Below, in pieces: positions 1 through 4,882 of a stretch of 6,313 bases of DNA. Source of the DNA: Pseudomonadota bacterium. GTDB taxonomy: Bacteria > Pseudomonadota > Alphaproteobacteria > Rhodospirillales > 2-02-FULL-58-16. The stretch spans positions 1 to 6,313 of the forward strand of contig JACZWD010000156.1 in the NCBI GenBank assembly GCA_022572335.1, given 5' to 3'. Below the pieces are notes generated by a model. That model did not search any database and had not been told where the DNA came from. It was given only the letters and a program-made list of their open reading frames with translations. The translations under genes were made by a program, and so were the position numbers. Numbering within the stretch: the stretch's first letter is position 1; every line of letters starts with the position of its first letter.

Positions 1-568
1 CCGCGTGGGTATACAGCGTCGGCCTGCGCCCGTGGCGAAGGGAATGAGCAGCCTGGATCGGGGAAATTGCCGGGGGCAAATAGGTTACGATATCAAGCCA
101 GTTCTCGTAGCGAGTGACCGGGCGCGTCAGCCGGTTGACGAAACCGGAGTTGCCGACCTTGGGGCAGCCGAATATATGGACCTCGCGGGGCGGCCGCAGG
201 ACCGCCGCCATCACGGACAAGGCGGCAGCCAGGCTGTGGCCGGTGAAGATCTTCGGATACGCCAAGCCCGCGAGGTCGCCGGCGATGTCGTCCCACACCT
301 CCATAAACGCCCCGTAGAACCCACGGTGAACGCGGCCGCCGCCCGGGAAGTCGCACTTGATGTAGCGCAGGTCGGTTAAAAAATCCTTCGGTTCCTCGGT
401 CCCGCGGAACGCAAGAACCACGCTCACATAGTCGGTGACCAGGATCGCCTGGGTCCCGTTGCGGTCGTATTTCCTGACCAGATCGAACCCGAGCGCGAGC
501 AACCCTGGACGTGGATCGTCGTGATAGGCCAGCTCGGAGATCCGCGCGCACAGATGGACGGTGTTCAT
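1..568 (-). CDS. Class 3 lipase-like alpha/beta hydrolase (3' end outside window)
   Basis: Open frame from ATG at 568 to the window edge with no stop: 189 residues. It reads as a lipase of the fungal/class 3 type (triacylglycerol or phospholipid hydrolysis). Visible signatures are AFRGTEEPKDFLTDL (residues 53-67, oxyanion-loop region), VHRGFYGAF (80-88), the nucleophile elbow GHSLA with Ser112, FGCPKVGN (133-140), the probable catalytic Asp159 in NWLDIVTYLPP, and YTHA at 186-189, where His188 fits the third triad residue. The window ends one residue later, so the catalytic core is nearly complete. There is no signal peptide, so export would depend on lysis or on being a virion part. The start overlaps the stop of the lipoprotein gene (ATGA), implying translational coupling. 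Substrate is unknown; a role in disrupting host membrane lipids at lysis is inference. Family call is confident, role is not. Confidence 0.85.
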   Translation of the reverse strand, partial: MNTVHLCARISELAYHDDPRPGLLALGFDLVRKYDRNGTQAILVTDYVSVVLAFRGTEEPKDFLTDLRYIKCDFPGGGRVHRGFYGAFMEVWDDIAGDLAGLAYPKIFTGHSLAAALSVMAAVLRPPREVHIFGCPKVGNSGFVNRLTRPVTRYENWLDIVTYLPPAISPIQAAHSLRHGRRPTLYTHA

Positions 569-831
569 CGCTCTTCGGCGAATAGGTCGGCGCCGTTCTG
601 GTCGCAGAGCGTCCGGTACGCCTCCGCCAGTCCTGGTTTGCCGTAGTGGCGGCGCACGGCGCCGATGGATGCCGCTTGACAGATGTACCACTCGGCATTG
701 TTCAAGCCCTCGTCCATGACCTGGGCGCCCCCGGCCTTGACGGCGGCGCGGAGCACGTCCCCTTGCGGGGTGAATCCGCACCCAGCCAAAAAAAGAGCGC
801 CCGCGACGGAGGCCAGTAAATGTACTTTCAT
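565..831 (-). CDS. Small phage lipoprotein, unknown function
   Basis: 88 residues. ATG at 831 is chosen because it overlaps the lysozyme-like gene stop as ATGA and has AAGGAG seven bases upstream; a longer in-frame start at 876 would bury the signal peptide. Residues 1-17 form a short signal peptide (MK, then a hydrophobic core) ending in a lipobox L15-A16-G17 before Cys18, so the mature protein should be lipid-anchored. The mature part is about 70 residues, with two more cysteines (51 and 76) that could form a disulfide, and a recognisable segment AEWYICQAASIGAVRRHYG (46-64). It sits between a peptidoglycan enzyme and a lipase. An outer-membrane spanin subunit is a possibility by position, but it lacks the proline-rich stretch of classic Rz1 and no paired inner-membrane Rz is obvious, so I leave function open. 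Confidence 0.8.
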   Translation of the reverse strand: MKVHLLASVAGALFLAGCGFTPQGDVLRAAVKAGGAQVMDEGLNNAEWYICQAASIGAVRRHYGKPGLAEAYRTLCDQNGADLFAEER

Positions 832-1319
832 CTCAACACTCCTTCTCTCACGTACTTGCGATAAAGGTGCGCCCATCGGGATGCCTTGCCGGCACCCTTG
901 GACGTGTTGTACGCGGCCTTCCAGTAGGCGCCTAAGGCGTCGATGTCGCCTGGCGCCGGCAGCGGGCGGGGATTCATCCAGTACTTCACCCGGGCGATGG
1001 CGCAGGCCAGGTGTTGGTTGCCGGCCAGTTGTTCAAGCGGCCTGAGCCCCGGGAGCCTGAAGGCCCGCACGGCCGCAAGCAGCCCGGGCCGCGAGCGCAG
1101 GTAGCGGCCGTAGATATCGGTGAACGTGGCGGGCTCGATTTGGAACATGCTGAGGGCCGGCCCGCCCCTCTGCTCGAGCGCGCCCAAGCGGCTTTCCGCG
1201 AGTGCCGTGCCGAGCATCAGTTGTTCGGACGCCGCACCGCCGAGTCGACTATCGAAGCGGGCTAGACGGCTGAGCACCGGGCGTATGACGTGCCTCAGGA
1301 ACTCTTCAGGGGGGATCAC
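828..1319 (-). CDS. Lysozyme-like muramidase/transglycosylase (phage lysis or tail enzyme)
   Basis: 163 residues from a GTG at 1319 that overlaps the upstream stop as GTGA, with GGAG eight bases before it. The frame is open further upstream to 1655, but that part reads as low-complexity shadow of the preceding gene. The protein fits the lysozyme-like fold in phages: LGTALAESRLG (36-46) with Glu42 as probable catalytic acid, RGGPALSMFQIEPATFTDIY (51-70) corresponding to the GPALG.WQMEPAT block of this family, then LAGNQHLACAIARVKYW (98-114) and AYWKAAYNTSKGAG (131-144). It would cleave the peptidoglycan glycan backbone. No signal peptide or binding domain is present, so it needs a holin-like partner or virion delivery; the coiled-coil/membrane protein at 1806-2036 is a candidate. 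Activity type (hydrolase or lytic transglycosylase) cannot be fixed from sequence. Confidence 0.8.
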   Translation of the reverse strand: MIPPEEFLRHVIRPVLSRLARFDSRLGGAASEQLMLGTALAESRLGALEQRGGPALSMFQIEPATFTDIYGRYLRSRPGLLAAVRAFRLPGLRPLEQLAGNQHLACAIARVKYWMNPRPLPAPGDIDALGAYWKAAYNTSKGAGKASRWAHLYRKYVREGVLR

Positions 1320-1809
1320 GCCTCGCGCTCCGCGGGGCGTAGGGAGCGCTGTTTGCCACCCGAGGAGATGACACTCTCCACCAGCGCCCGGAGCATCAGC
1401 GCGGTCAGCGTCACGCAGCCGTCCTCGACGAACACCACGACCACGGCCGGGTGGTCGGGCTGCGAGAAAATCTCGATGCGCTCGGGGTTCCTGTCGGTTA
1501 CCGGTGGCGTGTTGTTGTAGGCGCGGAGGAACCTCGTGCGTTCTTCCGCGCTCATGGTGCGGCGCTGAAGCGCATCCCCGTTCTTGCGTTCGAGGTGTTC
1601 CAGCCACGCGCTCCATTCGAACCGCGGCGCCGGGTGTCCCCATTGGTCCCGGCACACGCTTGCGCCCGGCATAGCCTTCGGCGAAGCCGGGGCCGCGTTC
1701 GCCGCACCGGGCTTGCCCTCCGAAGCCTTGGCGAAGGAGGGCAACAAAAAACCCGCCGTTGCCAAGGCTAAGGCGGGCAAAGTCAAAAAGGGATGATGGG
1801 TCTTTTCAT
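1316..1809 (-). CDS. Secreted small phage protein; start separated from body by a -1 frameshift
   Basis: The body frame carries a signal-peptide-like core (LTLPALALATAGFLLPSFAKA) and a ~135-residue mature part with SAWLEHLERKNGDAL, FLRAYNNTPPVTDRNPERI, VVVVFVEDGCVTL and two cysteines; the pattern resembles a small secreted hypothetical protein found near lysis genes of proteobacterial phages. In its own frame the only upstream start is a TTG at 1825, giving an unlikely N-terminus (MEHCRDEKTHH). A far better start is ATG at 1809: it overlaps the previous stop as ATGA, has GGAG ten bases upstream, and supplies a charged n-region (MKRPIIPF). That frame stops after eight codons at TGA (1785-1783), so body and start join only by a -1 shift at CCCTTTT (1792-1786) or one missing base in the T5 run. 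A palindromic repeat encodes FAKASEGKPG just after the hydrophobic core. Function unknown. Confidence 0.65.
1674..1742 (-). repeat. Palindromic repeat material inside the secreted-protein gene
   Basis: GCCCTCC and GGAGGGC (1715-1721, 1736-1742) pair around a centre containing CCTTCGCCAAGGCTTCGG on the minus strand, encoding SFAKASEGK directly after the signal-peptide core. Close by, CTTCG-G-CGAAG (1676-1686) is a second, shorter inverted repeat. The CCTTCGC arm links it to the repeats at 2049-2079 and 3516-3569. Confidence 0.5.
1786..1792 (-). other. Candidate -1 ribosomal frameshift heptamer C_CCT_TTT
   Basis: On the minus strand the zero-frame codons ATC-CCT-TTT-TGA form a X_XXY_YYZ heptamer (C CCT TTT) with a stop codon directly after it. 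Slipping back one base gives CCC-TTT-TTG and enters the long frame of the secreted protein. The GC-rich stem at 1752-1777 lies 8-9 bases downstream (5' arm starts at 1777), where a stimulatory structure would be expected. A one-base deletion or sequencing error in the T5 run explains the same facts. Confidence 0.3.
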
Positions 1810-2036
1810 CTCGGCAGTGCTCCAATGATGGTCGATACCTTGGTCGCCAACGCCCCGCAGGCGCCCGACATCCCGGCCACCAGCAACAGCGTCTTCCACC
1901 CTCCCCGCGCCTGGTTCAAAGTCTTCAGGATGGCCTTGATATCCTGGCCCTGTTCGCGCAGGGCCTCTTCGGCGGCCTTGAGGCGGCCCTTGACCTCGCC
2001 CACCTGTTCGGCGAGATGTTGAAGGTCGGCTTCCAT
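1806..2036 (-). CDS. Small coiled-coil plus single-membrane-span protein (lysis-associated type)
   Basis: 76 residues from ATG at 2036, overlapping the preceding peptidase-fragment stop by one base (TGATG); a GTG one codon earlier is also possible, and AGGAAGG lies just upstream. Residues 1-45 are charged and heptad-like (LQHLAEQVGEVKGRLKAAEE, then LREQGQDIKAILKTLNQ), predicting a coiled coil. GGWK (45-48) leads into a hydrophobic, Gly/Ala-rich segment at 49-74 (TLLLVAGMSGACGALATK followed by STIIGALP), a likely single transmembrane helix. The layout is like small XhlA-type or other holin-accessory proteins of phages: cytoplasmic coiled coil, C-terminal anchor. It stands first in the run of overlapping genes that includes the lysozyme-like enzyme, supporting a lysis or envelope role. 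No canonical holin with two or three spans is visible in the window, so this may be the membrane component. Confidence 0.7.
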   Translation of the reverse strand: MEADLQHLAEQVGEVKGRLKAAEEALREQGQDIKAILKTLNQARGGWKTLLLVAGMSGACGALATKVSTIIGALPR

Positions 2037-2353
2037 CACGCCGCCCTTCCTTCGCCCGCCGAAGCGGGCTCCGCGAAGGCGGGCCCCCTTGCGGTGAGCC
2101 GTTCCCAGTCCCCGCGTCCCGGACAGTCACGGTAGAGCCACCGGTACGGCAGCCGTGTCCACAGCCGCGGATATTTCATCCGGTTGTCGAGCACCCAGGT
2201 CCCGTGGTCGGTCTCGATTTGCAGGACCGCATGGGCCTGCCAGCGCGTGGGCCCGACGATCACGCACAGCGTCATGCGCAAACTCCCCCGCGGCGAGCCG
2301 TAACCCAGGAGCCGGACCATCTTGGCCAGCGCGTAGTCCTCGCAATCCCCTTC
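2036..2353 (-). pseudogene. BTLCP transglutaminase-like cysteine peptidase, N-terminus lost
   Basis: Open frame of 105 codons from just after an in-frame TAA (2356-2354) to TGA at 2036. It begins EGDCEDYALAKMVRLLGYG, the catalytic Cys block of bacterial transglutaminase-like cysteine peptidases (LapG relatives, also carried by phages), continues with QAHAVLQI (catalytic His) and TWVLDN (catalytic Asp), then YPRLWTRLPYRWLYRD. All three triad residues survive, but everything before the Cys block is missing and there is no start: the first in-frame ATG (2320) lies after the Cys. Upstream sequence belongs instead to a LamG gene in another frame. The C-terminal tail GPAFAEPASAGEGRAA is encoded by a palindromic repeat and is not part of the fold. 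Its stop overlaps the next gene. Either a broken remnant, or the back half of a fusion if one base is missing at 2347-2350. Confidence 0.75.
2049..2079 (-). repeat. Palindromic mini-repeat translated as the C-terminal tail of the peptidase fragment
   Basis: Minus strand: CCTTC (2079-2075), GCGGA, then GCCCGC-TTCG-GCGGGC (2069-2054) with a UUCG tetraloop, then GAAGG (2053-2049). It encodes AFAEPASAGEG. The arms and the GGCGGGC core match the repeat that forms the terminator at 3516-3569. Confidence 0.6.
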
Positions 2354-2478
2354 TTACTATCAGCGTTACCGGTCAGGTTCGCGCCACGCGTCAGATAGTC
2401 GTTCGCGCCGTCGAAGTTGACACCGTTGGGGGCGTAGGATGCGAACCGCGACGGGTTCTTTAGATTTGCGCCGCTCAT
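2347..2478 (-). pseudogene. LamG/concanavalin-type lectin-domain protein, N-terminal fragment only
   Basis: ATG at 2478 overlaps the tail-fibre stop as ATGA. The first 44 codons include NGVNFDGANDYLTRGANLTG and NADSKKG, the typical opening strands of LamG/ConA-like domains in phage tail-associated and adhesion proteins (FDGxNDYL, then a DSKKG turn before the next strand). After DSKKG the same frame continues for 24 residues that do not resemble LamG (IARTTRWPRWSG onward) and stops at 2272; those are the peptidase gene read out of frame. A normal domain is about 150-200 residues, so roughly three quarters of it is missing. The coupled start suggests an intact ancestor was co-translated with the fibre and displayed on the tail for glycan binding. 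Start assignment is firm, lectin role is from family resemblance. Confidence 0.7.
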
Positions 2479-3464
2479 GCCGGGTCCCCGATCAGGTAGA
2501 TCTTCGCGCCCGCCGCGTTCGTCCCGGCCACGTCGATGTCGATGGTCATCTCGGCGTCGTCGGCCAGGACTGTATCGGAAATGACGGCGGCGGTCGCGGC
2601 GGTTTCGGATGTCTTCTCGTTCGCGTCTATGGTCAGCTTCGTTGAAAGGATGGAAGTCCCGTCTTCGTTGATATCGATGGTCGGAACGCCGCTCGTCGAT
2701 GCCGTGGTCAGGCTGGCGCGCACCGCCGTCAACGTCAGGGCGAAAGGCATCCGAAACGTGACCTTGGCCGTCCCGGTCGTGATCGCCGTCGTCTCGTCGC
2801 CGAGGGCCACCATGAAGACGGTCTTGGCGCTGCTGGCCGCCGCCGTGGCGCTGGCCGCCGCGTTGGTCTCCGATGCCGCCGCCGCGCTGGCGCTGGCGGA
2901 CGCTGCGCTGGCGCTGGCGGCCGCCTGGTCCGCCTTCGTCGAGGCCTGGGTGATCTGCGCCAAGGTCGGACCATTGGTGAGGTTGTCGCCCGCCGTGTTC
3001 CAGGCCAGCACCTTGTCGGCCTCCGGTTCGGGAATGATCAGCGCGTTTGTGGTCGTCGAGGTCTCGGCCAGCTTCGCGGTGCGTCCCAGGTCCTCGCTCA
3101 ACTGCTGGGCCAGCATGACGGCGCGGTCATAGCCCTCCTCGATGGTTTCCGACGGCAGGGCGCCGGCGACGGCGAAGTCGGACGGCTGGGTGAACTGCTC
3201 CCTACGCCTGATGACCAGCGTCTCGCCGCTTTGGGGCGTGTAATCGGTGCCCGTGGAGACGGCGGTCAACGTGCCGCCGGACGGAGTCCCGGCGCCGGTC
3301 AGCGTGTATTCCGTACCCTCCGTCCATGTGGTCTCGATGCCGCCGGTGGACCGCAACGTGGCCACGATGTCCGCGTTCTCGATGAAGAAATATGGCACCG
3401 GGAAACCCGTCGTGCTGCCGTCGCCGGCATAATCTATCCGGCTTTGTGTGCTTGATACCGTCAT
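2475..3464 (-). CDS. T7-type tail fibre / tail adaptor protein
   Basis: 329 residues; ATG at 3464 has AGGAG six bases upstream. Residues 1-135 match the N-terminal attachment domain of T7-like tail fibres: YAGDGSTTGFPVPYFF, ADIVATLRSTGGIETTW, TEYTLTG, ETLVIRRREQFTQPSDF and ETIEEGYDRAVMLAQQL. This part binds the fibre to the tail. Residues 173-214 are an Ala/Ser-rich stretch (ADQAAASASAASASASA and on), a probable trimeric stalk. Residues 216-327 are a beta-rich module (FRMPFALTLTAVRASL, PTIDINEDGTSILSTKLTID, SDTVLADDAEMTIDIDVAGT) recurring in phage structural proteins. There is no endosialidase, depolymerase or long receptor-binding tip, so this is probably a short adaptor carrying further tip proteins such as the broken LamG gene that overlaps its stop. 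Upstream it is isolated by a strong terminator. Confidence 0.85.
   Translation of the reverse strand: MTVSSTQSRIDYAGDGSTTGFPVPYFFIENADIVATLRSTGGIETTWTEGTEYTLTGAGTPSGGTLTAVSTGTDYTPQSGETLVIRRREQFTQPSDFAVAGALPSETIEEGYDRAVMLAQQLSEDLGRTAKLAETSTTTNALIIPEPEADKVLAWNTAGDNLTNGPTLAQITQASTKADQAAASASAASASASAAAASETNAAASATAAASSAKTVFMVALGDETTAITTGTAKVTFRMPFALTLTAVRASLTTASTSGVPTIDINEDGTSILSTKLTIDANEKTSETAATAAVISDTVLADDAEMTIDIDVAGTNAAGAKIYLIGDPA
2884..2920. repeat. 16-bp direct repeat, period 21, in the fibre Ala/Ser stalk
   Basis: GCGCTGGCGCTGGCGG occurs at 2884-2899 and again at 2905-2920. The copies are in register (21 bases = 7 codons) inside the Ala/Ser coding stretch, so slippage would lengthen or shorten the stalk without breaking frame. 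Confidence 0.8.
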
Positions 3465-3507
3465 CCGTTACTCCTGTCCGCCGTACAGCTTTGGCAGGCG
3501 GGCCAAC

Positions 3508-3569
3508 AAAAAAAACCTTCGCTCTTCGAGCTTCGGCGGGCTGGCCCGCCGAATCCCGCAAGGCGAAGG
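3508..3569 (-). terminator. Strong rho-independent terminator built from a palindromic repeat
   Basis: Read on the minus strand: outer arms CCTTCGC (3569-3563) and GCGAAGG (3522-3516), an inner perfect 10-bp stem TTCGGCGGGC / GCCCGCCGAA (3553-3544 and 3541-3532) with a two-base loop, then eight Ts (3515-3508). It follows the 103-residue gene and precedes the tail-fibre gene by 43 bases. A second copy of the stem arm, TGGCCCGCC, lies just downstream (3505-3497) and could pair with GGCGGGCCA (3550-3542) as a competing fold. No promoter for the fibre gene is evident between terminator and start, so read-through or antitermination is likely. Confidence 0.8.
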
Positions 3570-3601
3570 CAGGGTTGTTCTCGTGGTTCAGGGTTTGGCG
3601 T

Positions 3602-3629
3602 GGCGGTAACGCCGCCCGGCCGCCCGGGC
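3602..3629. other. GC-rich hairpin pair in the gap before the fibre gene
   Basis: The 208-base gap 3465-3672 holds no gene I can support. Besides the terminator it contains two adjacent small hairpins: GGCG-GTAA-CGCC (3602-3613) and GCCCGG-CCGC-CCGGGC (3614-3629). They lie between the stop of the 103-residue gene and the terminator; function is unknown and GC-rich sequence makes such stems fairly easy to find. Confidence 0.35.
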
Positions 3630-3672
3630 GGGGACCCGCGGGTTGCGGAGCTTTCCGTTCCGCCGCCGCGCT

Positions 3673-3984
3673 CTAGCCGGCGGTTTTGCGCCCCCGTCCG
3701 GCCTCTTTGAAGATCTCCACGCGGACGCCGCCGTCCGCATCCACGACCACCAGAGTCGCGTGCTCGGGCGAATCGGTTTCGGCCGAGGCCGTGCAGACGA
3801 TGCGGTCATGGCGGTACAGGCCGCCGCCGTTCGCCTCCTGGCAGGCGTCGAAATACCCGGGGCCGAGCACGTCGGCCAGGGCGTGGGGCGTCACGTGTCC
3901 CCACAGGTTCAAGCCGTTGCCCGCCGCCGTCAGGGGCAGCACGTCGACCACCGCCGTGCGGGGTTTTTCCATCGTGTCCTTCAC
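3673..3984 (-). CDS. Small phage protein of unknown function following the scaffold gene
   Basis: 103 residues from a GTG at 3984, preferred because a perfect AGGAGG lies eight bases upstream (3998-3993); the in-frame ATG at 3972 (MEKPRTAV) would be 20 bases from it. The frame is open back to 4122, but that part is shadow of the scaffold gene. The product is a compact beta-rich domain: VVDVLPL, NLWGHVTPHALADVLGPGYFDACQE (residues ~27-51), LYRHDRIVCTASAE, HATLVVVDADGGVRVEIF, then a short basic tail (GRGRKT). The GYF...GDRI-like arrangement is reminiscent of small head-associated proteins of podophages that accompany scaffold and coat genes, but I cannot name a family. It starts 34 bases after the scaffold stop and is followed by a terminator, so it ends this transcription unit. 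No signal peptide, no membrane segment. Confidence 0.75.
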   Translation of the reverse strand: MKDTMEKPRTAVVDVLPLTAAGNGLNLWGHVTPHALADVLGPGYFDACQEANGGGLYRHDRIVCTASAETDSPEHATLVVVDADGGVRVEIFKEAGRGRKTAG

Positions 3985-3992
3985 CGTCGTGT

Positions 3993-3998
3993 CCTCCT
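3993..3998 (-). promoter_or_regulatory. Ribosome binding site fixing the GTG start at 3984
   Basis: AGGAGG on the minus strand, a full Shine-Dalgarno match, eight bases from GTG 3984 and twenty from the alternative ATG 3972. It lies in the spacer after the scaffold stop (TGA, 4021-4019), so it serves only the small gene. Confidence 0.75.
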
Positions 3999-4018
3999 CT
4001 TCTGCGAGTGCCGGCGGG

Positions 4019-4819
4019 TCATACCACCTGGCCGTCCCTGCCGACGATGGACCGGTCGCCGTAGAGCCGCCCGTACAGCGCCCTGAGCTCCCGCTGAACC
4101 CGCTCCGACTGGTACTTGGCATTGTCGCTGTGCATGAGCGCCATCAGCGTGTCGATGCGCTGCTCGATGCTCCCCTTTTTTTCGACCTCCGCGCCGGGCC
4201 GGCGCGGCTGCGATCCGTAAAGCGCCTTGAGCTCCCGTTGAACCGGCTCGGACTGGTACTTGGCCTTGTCGCTGTGCATGAGCGCCATCAGTTCGTCGAT
4301 GCGCTCCTCGATCTCTTCGTGTTCCATGTTCGTCCCCGTTCCGCGCGGTTGCAAAGGCGCGGCCCCGACGCTCCCGGGCCTGCCGGGATCGCGGGCCAGC
4401 ATCCGGCCGATGCGCGCCGCGGTCTCCCAGATCGCCGGGTGATGGGAAAGGGGCTGGCCGTCCACCTCGACGCCCTCGAGGAAGTCGACGAGCTCCTGGC
4501 TCACGACGGTGTCGACGGCGGCCCGGGCGAAGGCCAGGTTCACCGCCGCATCGGCGCCCCATTGGCGCCTCAGGGCGGCGGTGATGTCGGGGTCCACCTT
4601 CGCCAGGTCGGCGAAAACCGCCTCCGTTGTGGCGGCGTCGGGGATGGCGCCGGCGTCGGGCGCGGCCACGGGCGCCGGGCCGTCGCCGGCGGGGTCGCCC
4701 TCGCCCCGGAAGGGGCCGGCTCCCCGTTCCGGGCCCTCACCACCGGGCCCGTCGCCGGGCCCGGTATGGGCCCTATCGTTCCCTTCCGGGCCCTCTGTCC
4801 TCACCTCGTCTGGGTTCAT
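4019..4819 (-). CDS. Probable capsid assembly scaffold-like protein with duplicated C-terminal module
   Basis: 266 residues; ATG at 4819 with AAAGG eight bases upstream. Residues 2-58 are a disordered Gly/Pro/Asp/Glu-rich tail. Residues 65-142 are helical, with LRRQWGADAAVNLAFARAAV, ELVDFLEGVEV and LSHHPAIWETAARIGRMLA: the pattern of podophage scaffold/capsid-assembly proteins (L..EWG....N...A, then a HPA.......A.IG block). Residues 170-202 and 218-250 are two near-identical helical modules (IDELMALMHSDKAKYQSE and IDTLMALMHSDNAKYQSE), the ALM..D...Y....VQ.EL..LY motif usually present once at the C-terminus of such proteins. Acidic N-terminus, helical middle and a C-terminal coat-binding end all fit a scaffold. 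Met165 after GGGGACGAAC could be an internal start for a short form. No protease motif seen. No coat gene follows directly, which weakens the call. Confidence 0.65.
   Translation of the reverse strand: MNPDEVRTEGPEGNDRAHTGPGDGPGGEGPERGAGPFRGEGDPAGDGPAPVAAPDAGAIPDAATTEAVFADLAKVDPDITAALRRQWGADAAVNLAFARAAVDTVVSQELVDFLEGVEVDGQPLSHHPAIWETAARIGRMLARDPGRPGSVGAAPLQPRGTGTNMEHEEIEERIDELMALMHSDKAKYQSEPVQRELKALYGSQPRRPGAEVEKKGSIEQRIDTLMALMHSDNAKYQSERVQRELRALYGRLYGDRSIVGRDGQVV
4070..4312 (-). repeat. Tandem 33-residue duplication inside the scaffold-like gene
   Basis: Copy 1 covers 4312-4214 (residues 170-202), copy 2 covers 4168-4070 (residues 218-250), offset 144 bases. They agree at 28 of 33 residues (differences E/Q, E/T, K/N, P/R, K/R) and are joined by a basic, Pro-rich linker (SQPRRPGAEVEKKGS). 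High DNA similarity suggests a fairly recent in-frame duplication. Confidence 0.9.
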
Positions 4820-4841
4820 AATCCTTTCCTTTCATCATGGC

Positions 4842-4880
4842 CGCGGCCCGGCGGCCGCGTGGGGTCCGCGCGTCCGCGCG
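4842..4880. other. GC-rich hairpin and tandem repeat in the scaffold leader
   Basis: CGCGGCC-CGGC-GGCCGCG (4842-4859) is a 7-bp hairpin with a four-base loop just upstream of the scaffold ribosome binding site. Next to it GTCCGCGC is repeated in tandem (4864-4871, 4872-4879), also forming CGCGCG-TC-CGCGCG (4867-4880). These would lie in the 5' leader of the scaffold transcript and could affect translation; they may simply reflect composition. Confidence 0.4.
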
Positions 4881-4882
4881 CT

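Noticed and set aside
93..698. Minus-strand 201-codon frame
   Set aside because: Arg/Pro-rich sequence overlapping the lipase, whose GHSLA and other motifs lie in a different frame with a coupled ATG; the lipase is the real gene.
1320..1655. Upstream extension of the lysozyme-like frame to an ATG at 1655
   Set aside because: The extra residues are Arg/Pro/Gly-rich shadow of the secreted-protein gene; the GTG at 1319 has a ribosome site and stop-start overlap.
1810..1825. TTG at 1825 as start of the secreted protein
   Set aside because: Gives an acidic, His-rich N-terminus ahead of the signal core and has only a weak, distant AAGG; ATG 1809 plus a -1 shift explains the signal peptide better.
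2347..2353. Programmed -1 frameshift joining LamG to the peptidase
   Set aside because: The codons AAG-AAG-GGG-ATT do not form a X_XXY_YYZ heptamer; a simple missing base in the G4 run is more likely.
2536..3132. Plus-strand 198-codon frame opposite the tail fibre
   Set aside because: Ala/Val/Ser-rich mirror of the fibre's repetitive coding strand; no ribosome site or domain.
3981..4562. Minus-strand 193-codon frame inside the scaffold-like gene
   Set aside because: Arg/Gly/Ala-rich shadow that even shows the scaffold duplication as a repeat, because it reads the same DNA in another frame.
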